From Sphingobacterium sp. BN32 (GTDB taxonomy: Bacteria; Bacteroidota; Bacteroidia; Sphingobacteriales; Sphingobacteriaceae): a stretch of DNA of 64,000 nt. The first letter of the stretch is position 1. Every line of letters starts with the position of its first letter. A program made the position numbers and the translations under genes. The stretch covers positions 1,054,001 to 1,118,000 of the forward strand of contig NZ_CP129963.1 of NCBI RefSeq assembly GCF_030503615.1, written 5' to 3'. The notes beneath the pieces were generated by a model. It saw only the letters and a program-made list of their open reading frames with translations, ran no database searches and was not told the DNA's origin. Below are positions 7,900 through 17,403 of this stretch, one piece after another.

Positions 7900-9744
7900 A
7901 TGCTTCAGTTTTCATTAATAAGGTTTCTTACAACATTGACAATTTGCCTTTCCATAAGCACGTTGCTTGCCCAACGACAAATGGAATGGTTAGATAGAGG
8001 GTTTGTAGGTTTGAAAACAAGCAGTCACTCTGCTTTCTTATCATGGCGGCTGTTGGCTTCTGATGCTTCAGACCTCCGCTTCTTAATCTATAGAAAAGTT
8101 TCTGGCAAGCAAAAGGAGCGGCTCACCGATACTGCCTTATGCCAGGGAACAAACTACACGGACTCATCATGTATCGCAGATCGCGATATCGAATACCTGC
8201 TATATTCAATTAAAGGTGAAAAAGAAGTTCTTGAAGCCACTTTTGTGATTAAAGGCAGCCAAGAGATTAGGAATTACTTTGAGATTCCTTTGAAAGTTCC
8301 TGAGGGTTATACTGCTGCTGATGCTTCGGTGGGCGATTTAGATGGCGACGGGCAATATGAACTTATCGTTCATCAGGTCGGTAAAGGTCATGATAACGCT
8401 CATCTTGGCTTAACGGATGAGCCGGTATTTCAAGCTTATCGTTTAGATGGGAAATTTCTTTGGGAGATCAACTTGGGCAAAAATATCAGAGAGGGAGCAC
8501 ATTATACACAATTCATGGTTTATGACTTGAATGGGGATGGAAAGGCGGAATTCGTGTGTAAAACAGCGGATGGAACGGTTGACGGCATTGGAAGAACTCT
8601 TGGGAATAAGGACGCTGATTACAGGGATAAGGACCCTAAATCAACAACCTATGGGAAGATATTGCACGGTCCGGAATATTTGACTGTTTTCGATGGCCTA
8701 ACTGGAAAGGCAATCTCCACAGTGGAATACATTCCTGGGAGGGGTGAACCGCAAAGTTGGGGAGATCAGAAAGCGAATCGGGCAGACCGCTATTTAGCGG
8801 CCATAGCGTATCTGGACGGAAAGAAACCGAGCTTGATTATGTGCAGGGGATATTATGACCGCACGGCGCTAGTTGCATGGGATTTCGACGGTAAGAAATT
8901 GACTAAACGATGGGTTTTTGATACCGAGAATGCAGATCATCACTATGAAGGTCAAGGGTTTCATAATCTCGCGGTTGCTGACGTGGATGAGGATGGTCGT
9001 GATGAAATTATTTATGGCTCAATGACCGTTGATGATGATGGGAAGGGCCTTTATAGTTCAGGTTTAGGCCATGGCGATGCGTTGCATGTCACAGATTTGG
9101 ATCCCGATCGAGAGGGCTTGGAAATTTTTGCGATACACGAGCATAAGGGATCGAGCAAAGGAGTAGGCGTATCACTTCGAGATGCCCGAAATGGAGAGCT
9201 GTTATTTTCAGCGTCAATCGATGAAGATGTAACTAGAGGGGTTGCGGCATCCATCGATCCGAACCATCGCGGGGCCTATATGTGGTGGCTAGCACGAGAT
9301 TCGGCTTATAACATGCAGGGAATAGCGGTCGGTCCGAGACCTAGGTTTGTCAATTTCTTGATTTGGTGGGATGGCGATTTGAGCCGCGAGCTTTTGGATG
9401 ATACTCAAATCGCAAAGTATAACGAAGGAGTCATTTTCAAAGCGGAAGGCGTAAGCTCTATCAATGGAACTAAACGCACGCCAAACCTGAGCGTAGATTT
9501 ATTCGGCGATTGGCGAGAAGAACTAATCCTGCGATCGATAGATAATAAATCGCTCCGGATCTATATGAGCAGTATTCCAACTTCGTTTCGTATGACAACA
9601 CTAATGCATGATCCGGTATACAGGCTGGGTATTGCTTGGCAAAATGTTGCATACAATCAACCTCCCCATACAGGATTTTACCTAGGGCCAGAAATGAAAC
9701 AAGTGCCTAAACCGTACTTGAATCTTGTGAGACATAGAGATTGA
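7900..9744 (+). CDS. PL11 rhamnogalacturonan lyase
   Basis: About 614 aa, secreted (signal peptide ending TLLAQ). The mature start, RQMEWLDRGFVGLK, with FLSWRLLASD, is the hallmark of the PL11 (YesW/YesX) family, which cleaves the rhamnose-galacturonate backbone of rhamnogalacturonan I by beta-elimination and leaves unsaturated ends. Repeated calcium-type loops of the beta-propeller are visible: GDLDGDGQYEL, DLNGDGKAEF and DVDEDGRDEI. The length fits the family. A TTG at 7882 extends the frame, but ATG 7900 starts directly at a good signal peptide. Its products are the expected substrates of the GH105 enzymes encoded downstream. Confidence 0.93.
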   Translation: MLQFSLIRFLTTLTICLSISTLLAQRQMEWLDRGFVGLKTSSHSAFLSWRLLASDASDLRFLIYRKVSGKQKERLTDTALCQGTNYTDSSCIADRDIEYLLYSIKGEKEVLEATFVIKGSQEIRNYFEIPLKVPEGYTAADASVGDLDGDGQYELIVHQVGKGHDNAHLGLTDEPVFQAYRLDGKFLWEINLGKNIREGAHYTQFMVYDLNGDGKAEFVCKTADGTVDGIGRTLGNKDADYRDKDPKSTTYGKILHGPEYLTVFDGLTGKAISTVEYIPGRGEPQSWGDQKANRADRYLAAIAYLDGKKPSLIMCRGYYDRTALVAWDFDGKKLTKRWVFDTENADHHYEGQGFHNLAVADVDEDGRDEIIYGSMTVDDDGKGLYSSGLGHGDALHVTDLDPDREGLEIFAIHEHKGSSKGVGVSLRDARNGELLFSASIDEDVTRGVAASIDPNHRGAYMWWLARDSAYNMQGIAVGPRPRFVNFLIWWDGDLSRELLDDTQIAKYNEGVIFKAEGVSSINGTKRTPNLSVDLFGDWREELILRSIDNKSLRIYMSSIPTSFRMTTLMHDPVYRLGIAWQNVAYNQPPHTGFYLGPEMKQVPKPYLNLVRHRD

Positions 9745-9801
9745 TTTGTTTGATGATATGATGTTATATTTATTTGTAAATCAATGTTATATATGGTTAA
9801 T

Positions 9802-10563
9802 ATGAAATTATTGTTTATTGCCGTGGCAGCCATGTTTCTTGTACAAAATCGGCCTGCAAAATTATTCATTATAGGCGATTCTACAGTACGTAATTCAAAT
9901 GAAACCTATTGGGGATGGGGCAGTATTCTTCAGGAGTTTTTAGATAGTGCAAAGGTAAAGGTTGACAACCAAGCTATGGCCGGAAGAAGCACCAGAACCT
10001 TTAGAATGGAAGGGAGATGGAAAAAAGTATTGGATGAATTGCAAGCTGGTGATTACGTGATGATACAGTTTGGTCATAACGAAGGTAGCAAACCTGATAC
10101 GACTCGTCAGGGATATCGTGGTGTTCTTCGAGGAATCGGAAAAGATTCGCTTGTGTTGACATGGCCCAACAAGGAAAAAGAAGTCGTATATAGCTATGGC
10201 GAATATTTGCGTCGCTTTGTGAAAGAGGCGAAAGCAAAGGGAGCTATTCCTATTATCTTATCGATGATACCTCGTAATAAGTGGACGGCTGCCGGCAAAA
10301 TAGAACGTGCCGATTTAGATTTTGGAAAATGGGCGAAAGAAATTGCGCGCGAACAGCAAGTTGATTTCATTGATTTAAATGAACTCACAGCAAGTTACTA
10401 TGATATGATTGGACCGAACGCAGTTAAACAACTTTATTTTCCGGGCGATCATACGCATACCAATTACGCCGGTGCGCGATATAATGCCTATAGTGTTCTT
10501 CAAGGAATAGAAAAATTGCAAAATTCTTTATCTCAAAGTGTTAAATCATATGAACAAAAGTAA
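9802..10563 (+). CDS. CE12 rhamnogalacturonan acetylesterase (SGNH hydrolase)
   Basis: About 253 aa with an N-terminal hydrophobic signal segment. It has the SGNH blocks: IIGDSTV with the nucleophile near Ser27, FGHNEGSKPD as block III, and GDHTHTN with the catalytic Asp and His near the C-terminus. CE12 enzymes remove acetyl groups from galacturonate in rhamnogalacturonan, which opens the chain to lyases and hydrolases. ATGs at 9784 and 9793 are alternative starts; 9802 gives the cleanest signal peptide. The next gene overlaps its end by 14 bp and encodes a second CE12. Confidence 0.92.
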   Translation: MKLLFIAVAAMFLVQNRPAKLFIIGDSTVRNSNETYWGWGSILQEFLDSAKVKVDNQAMAGRSTRTFRMEGRWKKVLDELQAGDYVMIQFGHNEGSKPDTTRQGYRGVLRGIGKDSLVLTWPNKEKEVVYSYGEYLRRFVKEAKAKGAIPIILSMIPRNKWTAAGKIERADLDFGKWAKEIAREQQVDFIDLNELTASYYDMIGPNAVKQLYFPGDHTHTNYAGARYNAYSVLQGIEKLQNSLSQSVKSYEQK

Positions 10564-11341
10564 AACTATCGCCGTTCTTGTCGCGCTATGTGGCGTGTTG
10601 ACCCTAAGTAGCTTCCTTATAAAGCAGGAAAAACAGCGTATCTACATCATCGGGGATTCAACAGTAAGGAATGGACAAGGAAATGGCAGTAACGGACAGT
10701 GGGGTTGGGGAAGCTTTCTTGCGGACTATATAGACAATGAAGCGGTGGAAGTGTATAATAAGGCTTTGGGTGGAACAAGTTCGAGAACATATTTTACCAA
10801 CAGATCGCTCTGGCAAACAATCTTGGATAGCTTGCGTCCGGGAGATATCGTATTGATGCAATTTGGCCATAATGACTCCAGCCCAGTTGTTGATTCCACA
10901 AGAGCGCGAGGTACCATTCCGGGTAATTCCAACGATTATCAAGAAGTCAATAATCCCTTGCTAAAGCAGAAAGAGATGGTATATAGCTATGGCTTTTATT
11001 TACGACAGTTTGTAAAAAATATTCAAAACCGGGGAGCTCGCGCCATTATTTGTTCGCCAATTCCAAGAAATAAATGGGAGGCTGGCGAGGTTGTCAGAAG
11101 TGAATATGCGAAGTGGGCAGAAGAGGCCGCAACGCAGTCCTCGGCGGAATTTATCCCACTTCAGGATTTGGTTATTGCAGCATATCAACAACAGGGAAAA
11201 GACTATGTCAGCAAGCACTACTTCGATGCGAAAGATGCTACCCATACGCTAAAAGAGGGTGCAGTTCTCAATGCGAAGCTTATTGCCGAGTATTTTTCGA
11301 ACAAGCCTGAGTTAGGGCTAGCTCAATGGATTAAGAAATAA
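10550..11341 (+). CDS. CE12 rhamnogalacturonan acetylesterase, second copy
   Basis: About 263 aa, with a membrane or signal segment at residues 7-24, IIGDSTVRN with Ser37, FGHNDSSP, and DATHTLKEG carrying the C-terminal Asp-x-x-His. It is related to, but clearly different from, the preceding CE12: an added segment follows GNG near residue 45. The two may prefer different acetyl positions (inference). The start at ATG 10550 overlaps the upstream stop, as expected for translational coupling; a GTG at 10538 is possible but less likely. Confidence 0.92.
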   Translation: MNKSKTIAVLVALCGVLTLSSFLIKQEKQRIYIIGDSTVRNGQGNGSNGQWGWGSFLADYIDNEAVEVYNKALGGTSSRTYFTNRSLWQTILDSLRPGDIVLMQFGHNDSSPVVDSTRARGTIPGNSNDYQEVNNPLLKQKEMVYSYGFYLRQFVKNIQNRGARAIICSPIPRNKWEAGEVVRSEYAKWAEEAATQSSAEFIPLQDLVIAAYQQQGKDYVSKHYFDAKDATHTLKEGAVLNAKLIAEYFSNKPELGLAQWIKK

Positions 11342-11345
11342 AACC

Positions 11346-12932
11346 ATGAAAAAGTTTACACATGTTTTCGGAACAGCATTAGCAATTCTAATTTCTTCAG
11401 CTACGCTGGCACAACAACGACCGAATATTATCGTGATTTTGGTTGATGATATGGGGTATTCTGATTTGGGATGTTTCGGATCTGAAATTCAAACGCCACA
11501 TTTGGATAGTTTGGCAAAAGAAGGAACTATCATGACGAATTTTTATAATGCAGCGCGCTGCTGTCCTTCCAGAGCTTCTTTGCTGACCGGGCGATTTCCG
11601 CATCAGGCTGGTGTGGGTGATATGATGAACAAGCGCTCGTTTCCAGCCTACCAAGGTTTTCTCAACAGAGAGTCAATTACTTTAGCTGAATTGCTAAAAT
11701 CGTCTGGTTATGCCACTTATATGACCGGTAAATGGCATGTTGGACAAGATTCGATAAATTGGCCGTTGGAACGAGGATTTGACAGATATTACGGGCTGAT
11801 TGACGGGGCAAACAGTTATTTTGCAAATAGACCATACCGTAGAAATCAAAAGCTCAGTATCGTGTTGGATCGGGAAAAAGTAGAAGTACCTGCAAAATAT
11901 TATAGTACCGACGCTTACACCAGCCATATGATTAGCTTTTTGGAAACTCATTTTTCCGAACATCAAGAACAACCGTTTTTCGCCTATTTGGCTTATCAAA
12001 CTCCGCACTGGCCGCTGCATGCCAGACCAGAGGAAATACTGAAGTATAAGGGAAAGTATATGGAAGGTTGGGAGAAAATGCGCCAGCGTCGCTTTGCCAA
12101 GCAGAAAGAACTAGGCGTTGTTCCAAAGAGCGCCAGCTTGCCGGAGATCGACGAAGCGATTCCGGTATGGGATAAGTTGACTTGGGAGCAAAAAGTCCAA
12201 TGGGACGAACGTATGGCGGTCTATGCGGCCATGCTCGACCGACTAGATCAACAAATAGGACGACTGGTTAGTTTTTTGAAAGGAAATCAACAATTCGAAA
12301 ATACAATCATTCTTTTCCTGTCGGATAATGGAGCAAGTCATGAAACTATCGATCACGATGGATTCACGCAAGAGATACAGTTGGCAAATAATTTTCCTGC
12401 CAGCCATCCTGAATCGTTTACTGCCTACGGCAAAATGGGGGCTGCCGTATCAAACACGCCCTATCGCTCCTATAAGCATTGGGTATATGAGGGGGGGAAT
12501 TCAACGAGCTTCATAGCCTTTGGGCCAAATCATATTCCAAAGGGAGCTATTGTAGAAACGCCGGCGCATATCGTTGATATAATGCCAAGTCTTCAACAAT
12601 GGGCAAATGCTCCTTATCCTAAATGGTATAATGACCATCAAATTGGAGCGATGGAAGGAAAAGCCTTATCAGAACTTTGGGGAAGTAGCGGCGTAGAAGA
12701 GCGAGCGATTTGCTTCGAACATGAAGGAAATAAAGCCATCCGAAGAGGACGATGGAAATTGGTGCAAGCTTATCCGGATAAGAATTGGCAATTATACGAT
12801 CTGCATATGGACCGTGCGGAAAGGGATGATTTAAGCGACAGGCACCCTAAGGTAGTTCAGTCCTTATTAAAAGTGTATATGGATTGGGAAAAACGTGTAG
12901 GCGTAATCCCCTATGAGCAGCTCAGCAAATAA
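11346..12932 (+). CDS. Secreted sulfatase (S1, formylglycine type)
   Basis: A 528-aa protein with a signal peptide ending near LAQQ. It shows the S1 sulfatase signature: ILVDDMGYSDLG binds the metal through Asp34-Asp35, and RCCPSRASLLTG matches C-x-P-S-R with Cys72 as the residue converted to formylglycine. TGKWHVG and LSDNGA motifs follow, and the C-terminal sulfatase subdomain is present. The reaction is hydrolysis of a sulfate ester. It sits 4 bp after the CE12 gene in a pectin operon, which is unexpected because land-plant rhamnogalacturonan is not known to be sulfated. The substrate may be sulfated algal or animal glycan, or the enzyme may act on another ester. No maturase gene is in the window. 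Confidence 0.92.
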   Translation: MKKFTHVFGTALAILISSATLAQQRPNIIVILVDDMGYSDLGCFGSEIQTPHLDSLAKEGTIMTNFYNAARCCPSRASLLTGRFPHQAGVGDMMNKRSFPAYQGFLNRESITLAELLKSSGYATYMTGKWHVGQDSINWPLERGFDRYYGLIDGANSYFANRPYRRNQKLSIVLDREKVEVPAKYYSTDAYTSHMISFLETHFSEHQEQPFFAYLAYQTPHWPLHARPEEILKYKGKYMEGWEKMRQRRFAKQKELGVVPKSASLPEIDEAIPVWDKLTWEQKVQWDERMAVYAAMLDRLDQQIGRLVSFLKGNQQFENTIILFLSDNGASHETIDHDGFTQEIQLANNFPASHPESFTAYGKMGAAVSNTPYRSYKHWVYEGGNSTSFIAFGPNHIPKGAIVETPAHIVDIMPSLQQWANAPYPKWYNDHQIGAMEGKALSELWGSSGVEERAICFEHEGNKAIRRGRWKLVQAYPDKNWQLYDLHMDRAERDDLSDRHPKVVQSLLKVYMDWEKRVGVIPYEQLSK

Positions 12933-13140
12933 ATAGGGATACCTAAATCCTGATTGCTGATATTTTTTGAGTGACTCTTTAAATTAATTTGTGATTGTAA
13001 GATGTTGAATTTCAATCTTCTATAGGTATTGTAACGAGTAAGATACAGGACACGGCAGGTTGCTATGAAATCTCAAATCTCTTAATATAGCTGTATAGCC
13101 AATATCGTAAACCGTTGCGCTTTCAGACTTCTTGTAAAAT

Positions 13141-13175
13141 AGTTTAGCAACAGCATGGCATGCTGTTGCTAAACT
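13141..13175 (+). repeat. Perfect inverted repeat, 17-bp arms with 1-nt centre
   Basis: The left arm AGTTTAGCAACAGCATG and its exact complement flank a single G. It lies between the sulfatase and GH105 genes, 66 bp before the GH105 start. No T-tract follows on either side within a few bases, so it is not a typical terminator. It may be an mRNA-processing hairpin, an attenuator or an operator. The rest of the 308-bp gap (12933-13240) shows no gene. Confidence 0.7.
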
Positions 13176-13240
13176 AGGAAATAAACATTATCCATATGTT
13201 ATTTTCTTATGAAGTTGGAGCGCTTCCAGATCGAATTCAA

Positions 13241-14428
13241 ATGAAGAAAATAATTAAAAAGTACAATTCTTCCCGCCTTAATGGTCTGCTTATAGCATGT
13301 TTCGCCGCCTTAGCCCTCATTTTTGTCGCATGTACCGCGCAACGAACCGGCGCTGACAAAGAAACAGATAGAAAAGAAGATGTATTAAGAGTTCTACGTC
13401 AGACGAATGCCTACTTTATGGACAAATGGCCAGATACCAAAGAACCTATTTACACAACGAGGTGGCGTCCTAGTAATATTTGGACTAGAGCGGTGTATTA
13501 CGAAGGTCTGATGGCGCTATATGCAATCGATCCTAAAATCGAATATTATCGCTACGCTGATGATTGGGCAAACCAACATCAATGGAATATGCGCAATGGT
13601 GTAGAAACTCGAAATGCCGACGATCAGGCTTGTGGACAAATCTATCTTGATTTATATCAGATTGATAAACAGCCGATCAAGATAAAAGCAATTAAAGAAA
13701 ATATTGATGGCATTATAGCGAGTGGAAAAGTGGATGATTGGACGTGGATCGACGCTATACAAATGGCAATGCCCATCTTCGCAAAGTTTGGAAGCATGTA
13801 TAATGATCCGAAGTATTACGATTTTATGCATCGAATGTATCTCTACTCCAGGAATGAAGAGGGGGGCGGACTATATAACAGGGAAGATAAATTATGGTGG
13901 CGTGATAAGGATTTTGTGCCTCCCTATAAGGAGCCGAATGGCGAAGACTGTTACTGGTCGCGGGGAAATGGTTGGGTAGTTGCTGCGCTGGTGCGTGTTT
14001 TAAACCTGCTTCCAGACGAGCATCCCAATAGAGCGTTTTATGTGCAGGATTTTAAAGATATGATGCATGCGCTTTTAAAAGTGCAACGTAAGGATGGTTT
14101 TTGGAATGTGAGCCTCCATGATCCGAACAACTTCGGCGGACCTGAAACTTCAGGAACTGCGCTCTTTGTGTATGGGATGGCTTGGGGAATGAATCAGGCT
14201 ATCCTTGATGAGGCACAATTCGCCGAACCGACGGAGCGAGCTTGGAAAGGAATGGTTCAAGATGCGGTGCACCCATCGGGCTTTTTAGGATTTCTGCAAG
14301 GAACGGGGAAAGAACCAAAAGATGGACAACCGGTTCGTTTTAGCTCCGTTCCAGACTTTGAAGATTATGGACTTGGATGCTTTTTACTCGCTGGTACGGA
14401 ATATTATAATTACCTATCAAAAAACTAA
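13241..14428 (+). CDS. GH105 unsaturated rhamnogalacturonyl hydrolase
   Basis: About 395 aa. The N-terminus has a hydrophobic segment followed by FVACTAQ, a possible lipoprotein signal. The (alpha/alpha)6 enzyme shows WTRAVYYEGLMALY, DDWTWIDAIQMAMP (catalytic Asp171) and DFEDYGLGCFLLAG. GH105 enzymes remove the unsaturated galacturonate left by lyases such as PL11. The GTEYY ending and length match the family. It is closely related to the protein encoded at 32505. A longer frame from 13196 exists, but ATG 13241 gives a normal signal. It is separated from the sulfatase by 308 bp and may have its own transcript or be processed. Confidence 0.93.
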   Translation: MKKIIKKYNSSRLNGLLIACFAALALIFVACTAQRTGADKETDRKEDVLRVLRQTNAYFMDKWPDTKEPIYTTRWRPSNIWTRAVYYEGLMALYAIDPKIEYYRYADDWANQHQWNMRNGVETRNADDQACGQIYLDLYQIDKQPIKIKAIKENIDGIIASGKVDDWTWIDAIQMAMPIFAKFGSMYNDPKYYDFMHRMYLYSRNEEGGGLYNREDKLWWRDKDFVPPYKEPNGEDCYWSRGNGWVVAALVRVLNLLPDEHPNRAFYVQDFKDMMHALLKVQRKDGFWNVSLHDPNNFGGPETSGTALFVYGMAWGMNQAILDEAQFAEPTERAWKGMVQDAVHPSGFLGFLQGTGKEPKDGQPVRFSSVPDFEDYGLGCFLLAGTEYYNYLSKN

Positions 14429-14436
14429 TAATTGAT

Positions 14437-17391
14437 ATGAAAAACCTGTTTCTTATCGTGCTGATGCTAATCGGATGGTCACCAGAAATTACAGTTCTTG
14501 CGCAAAGCAATGTAACCTGGAGTTTCAATGCCGATTGGAAGTTAATGCTGGGAGAACAGGAAGATGCCTATCGACAAAACTTGGATGACAGTGATTGGAA
14601 ATCAATAACCCTTCCGTATGCATGGAATGAAGGAGATGCTTTCTCGAAGCCAATTCACGAACATAGCACCGGTATTGCCTGGTATAGAAAGTCATTTGAA
14701 CTGCCCGATAATGTACCGCTAGAGAAAGTTTTTTTGGAATTCGAAGGGCTACGTTTTGCTGCAGAGTTCTATTTAAATGGCGAATGGATAGCACGTCATG
14801 AGAACGGCGTTATGGCCGTTGGTTTGGATATTAGCAAGTACTTAAAAAAGGGCAAAAATGTTCTTGCTATTCGAACCGATAACCGTTGGGACTATAAGGA
14901 GAAAGCCAGCAATTCGGTATTTCAATGGAACGATAAGAATTTCAATGCCAATTATGGTGGGATACCGAAAAACGTATGGATTCACTTTAAAAACGAACTC
15001 TATCAAACCTTGCCTTTGTATTCCAACCTAAAGACCACAGGAACATATATATATGCCAAGGATATCGATGTAGCCAAAAGGAAACTAAATCTTCATGTGG
15101 AAACGGAAGTGGCCAACGAAAGTAGCGCTGTAAAAAGTGGTAATTGGGAGATTAGGGTATTTGATGCCGAAAGCAAGCTCGTGAAAACTTTCAATAAGAA
15201 ATTTTCATTAGCAGCAGGATCGAAAACTATGCTATCCACGCAGGCTCTTTTAATGCAGGTTAACTTTTGGAACTGGGGTTATGGCTACCTCTATACAGTA
15301 GAGTCGAGCCTTAGCATAGATAATAAGCAAGTTGACAGCAGAAAGATAAAGACCGGTTTTCGAAAAACTGCCTTTAAAAACGGCATGCTTTATCTCAACG
15401 ATCAGGTAATTATGGCGAAAGGGTATGCCCAGCGAACAAGCAACGAATGGCCGGGCGTTGGACTTTCTGTCGCGCCTTGGCTTAGCGATTTTAGCAATCA
15501 ACTAATGGTGGAAAGCAATGCCAATATGGTACGCTGGATGCATGTCAGTCCCTGGAAGCAAGATGTAGAATCTTGCGATCGCGTAGGACTGATGCAAATG
15601 CTTCCCGCAGGCGACGCCGAGAAGGATGTTGAAGGACGTCGCTGGGAACAGCGTACTGAGCTGATGCGTGATGTCATTATCTACTATAGAAATAATCCTA
15701 GTGTGATACTTTATGAATGTGGAAATGAGTCCATCAGTGAACAGCATATGGCTGAAATGAAAGCTATCCGTGATCAGTATGATCCCTACGGGGGCAGAGC
15801 CATCGGATCTCGTGAAATGTTGGATAGCAAGCTTGCAGAATACGGAGGAGAAATGCTCTATATCAACAAAAGTGCGAAACATCCGATGATCGCGACGGAA
15901 TATATGCGTGATGAAGCACTAAGAAAATATTGGGACGAACATACTTATCCTTTCCATAAGGAAGGAGAAGGGCCGTTGTATAAAGGCAATGACGCGAGCG
16001 ATTATAATCGTAATCAAGATCAGTTTGCCATAGAGGCAGTACGCCGTTGGTATGAATACTGGCGTGTTAGGCCCGGAACTGGAAAACGCGTTAGTTCAGG
16101 TGGTTTGAATATTATATTCTCCGATTCAAATACGGATTATCGTGGTGAAGAAAATTACCGAAGAAGTGGTGAAGTAGACGCGATGCGTATTCCAAAAGAT
16201 GCGTTTTTTGCCCATCAAGTTATGTGGAATGGCTGGGTAGATCCGGATCCTAAGGGAATACACATCGTTGGACATTGGAATTACGATATTGGAACAGTCA
16301 AAGATGTGCTGGTAGTTAGTGCAGGGGATAAGGTGGAGCTTTTCTTGAACAATAAGAAACTTGGAGCTGCGGAGCAATCTAACCGTTTTCTATTTACTTT
16401 TCCTGCAGTTCGATTTGAGCCTGGTGAATTAAAAGCGGTATCATACGATAGCCAAGGTAATAAACTCAACGAACAGATTCTTAAAACAGCAGGAATTCCG
16501 ACACAAGTCAAATTAAAGCTGATTCATGGAGCGAACGGGATATATGCTGATGGCCATGATATGGTAATGGTGGAAGTAGAAGTGTTGGATGCGAACGGAC
16601 AACGTTGCCCGACCGTGAGCCCAATCGTCGACTTCTCCTTTGAAGGTCCAATCGATTGGATTGGTGGTATTGCACAAGGACCAAACAATTGTATAGGATC
16701 AACCGCTTTACCGGCAGAGGCAGGCATCAACAGAGTCCTGCTTAGAACACAGTATGGAAAACCTGGCACAGTCCACATCAAAGCGATGTCAAATGGTTTG
16801 AAAGCCGATTCTCTTAATTTTCGAATAAACAATATTGAACAACAGGGGACTTATTTCCAGAAAGCATCCTCCGAGAACTTACCGTCCTATCAAGGACGTG
16901 GGGCGGGCTTAGATATAGGTGCCTTGAAAGTCGTCAGAACCTCATTGCCTATTGCATCCGTTACTTCCGGGGCGAACCAAACACAGGCAAAAGCCTCTTT
17001 CGATGATAACGAATTGACAGATTGGGTAAATGATGGAAAGATAGAAAATGCATGGATATCCTACAGACTAGAAAAGAAAGCCCTAATTGATGAGATCGAT
17101 ATGAAACTGAATAACTTCCGTTCTAAAGTATTTCCATTAGCGATCTATGTAGATGATCAGAAGGTGTTCGACGGTACAACCAGCACAAGTTTGGGATATT
17201 GGAATGTCAAGTTTCCAGCAGTTGAGGGCTCTACGGTTAAAATCCAGTTAAAAGGCAATACAGAAGGAAAGTCAGAAAACAAACATGCCGAAATCGGAGG
17301 AAAGAAACTCGATGACGGAGTTGCGCGAAATGACGCAGGAAGTACCGGCACATTGAGCATAATTGAAATAGACCTATATAAAAGACATTAA
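14437..17391 (+). CDS. GH2 glycoside hydrolase (beta-galactosidase-like)
   Basis: 984 aa with a signal peptide ending near VLAQ. The order of domains is GH2 sugar-binding (about 25-190: GIAWYRKSFELP, EFYLNGEWI), immunoglobulin-like (about 200-320), and the TIM barrel with the acid/base in ECGNES at Glu431 and the nucleophile in ATEYM at Glu488. C-terminal beta domains follow, and a final part, roughly 860-984, is jellyroll-like. Family members cleave beta-galactosides, beta-glucuronides or arabinosides; in this operon removal of galactose or other side groups from rhamnogalacturonan is likely (inference). It follows the GH105 gene after 8 bp. Confidence 0.92.
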   Translation: MKNLFLIVLMLIGWSPEITVLAQSNVTWSFNADWKLMLGEQEDAYRQNLDDSDWKSITLPYAWNEGDAFSKPIHEHSTGIAWYRKSFELPDNVPLEKVFLEFEGLRFAAEFYLNGEWIARHENGVMAVGLDISKYLKKGKNVLAIRTDNRWDYKEKASNSVFQWNDKNFNANYGGIPKNVWIHFKNELYQTLPLYSNLKTTGTYIYAKDIDVAKRKLNLHVETEVANESSAVKSGNWEIRVFDAESKLVKTFNKKFSLAAGSKTMLSTQALLMQVNFWNWGYGYLYTVESSLSIDNKQVDSRKIKTGFRKTAFKNGMLYLNDQVIMAKGYAQRTSNEWPGVGLSVAPWLSDFSNQLMVESNANMVRWMHVSPWKQDVESCDRVGLMQMLPAGDAEKDVEGRRWEQRTELMRDVIIYYRNNPSVILYECGNESISEQHMAEMKAIRDQYDPYGGRAIGSREMLDSKLAEYGGEMLYINKSAKHPMIATEYMRDEALRKYWDEHTYPFHKEGEGPLYKGNDASDYNRNQDQFAIEAVRRWYEYWRVRPGTGKRVSSGGLNIIFSDSNTDYRGEENYRRSGEVDAMRIPKDAFFAHQVMWNGWVDPDPKGIHIVGHWNYDIGTVKDVLVVSAGDKVELFLNNKKLGAAEQSNRFLFTFPAVRFEPGELKAVSYDSQGNKLNEQILKTAGIPTQVKLKLIHGANGIYADGHDMVMVEVEVLDANGQRCPTVSPIVDFSFEGPIDWIGGIAQGPNNCIGSTALPAEAGINRVLLRTQYGKPGTVHIKAMSNGLKADSLNFRINNIEQQGTYFQKASSENLPSYQGRGAGLDIGALKVVRTSLPIASVTSGANQTQAKASFDDNELTDWVNDGKIENAWISYRLEKKALIDEIDMKLNNFRSKVFPLAIYVDDQKVFDGTTSTSLGYWNVKFPAVEGSTVKIQLKGNTEGKSENKHAEIGGKKLDDGVARNDAGSTGTLSIIEIDLYKRH

Positions 17392-17403
17392 AGTTTAGCG
17401 AGC

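Noticed and set aside
12965..12980. GAGTGACTC palindrome shared with the end of the hybrid regulator gene near 1304
   Set aside because: One copy is in coding sequence and the match is short enough to be chance.
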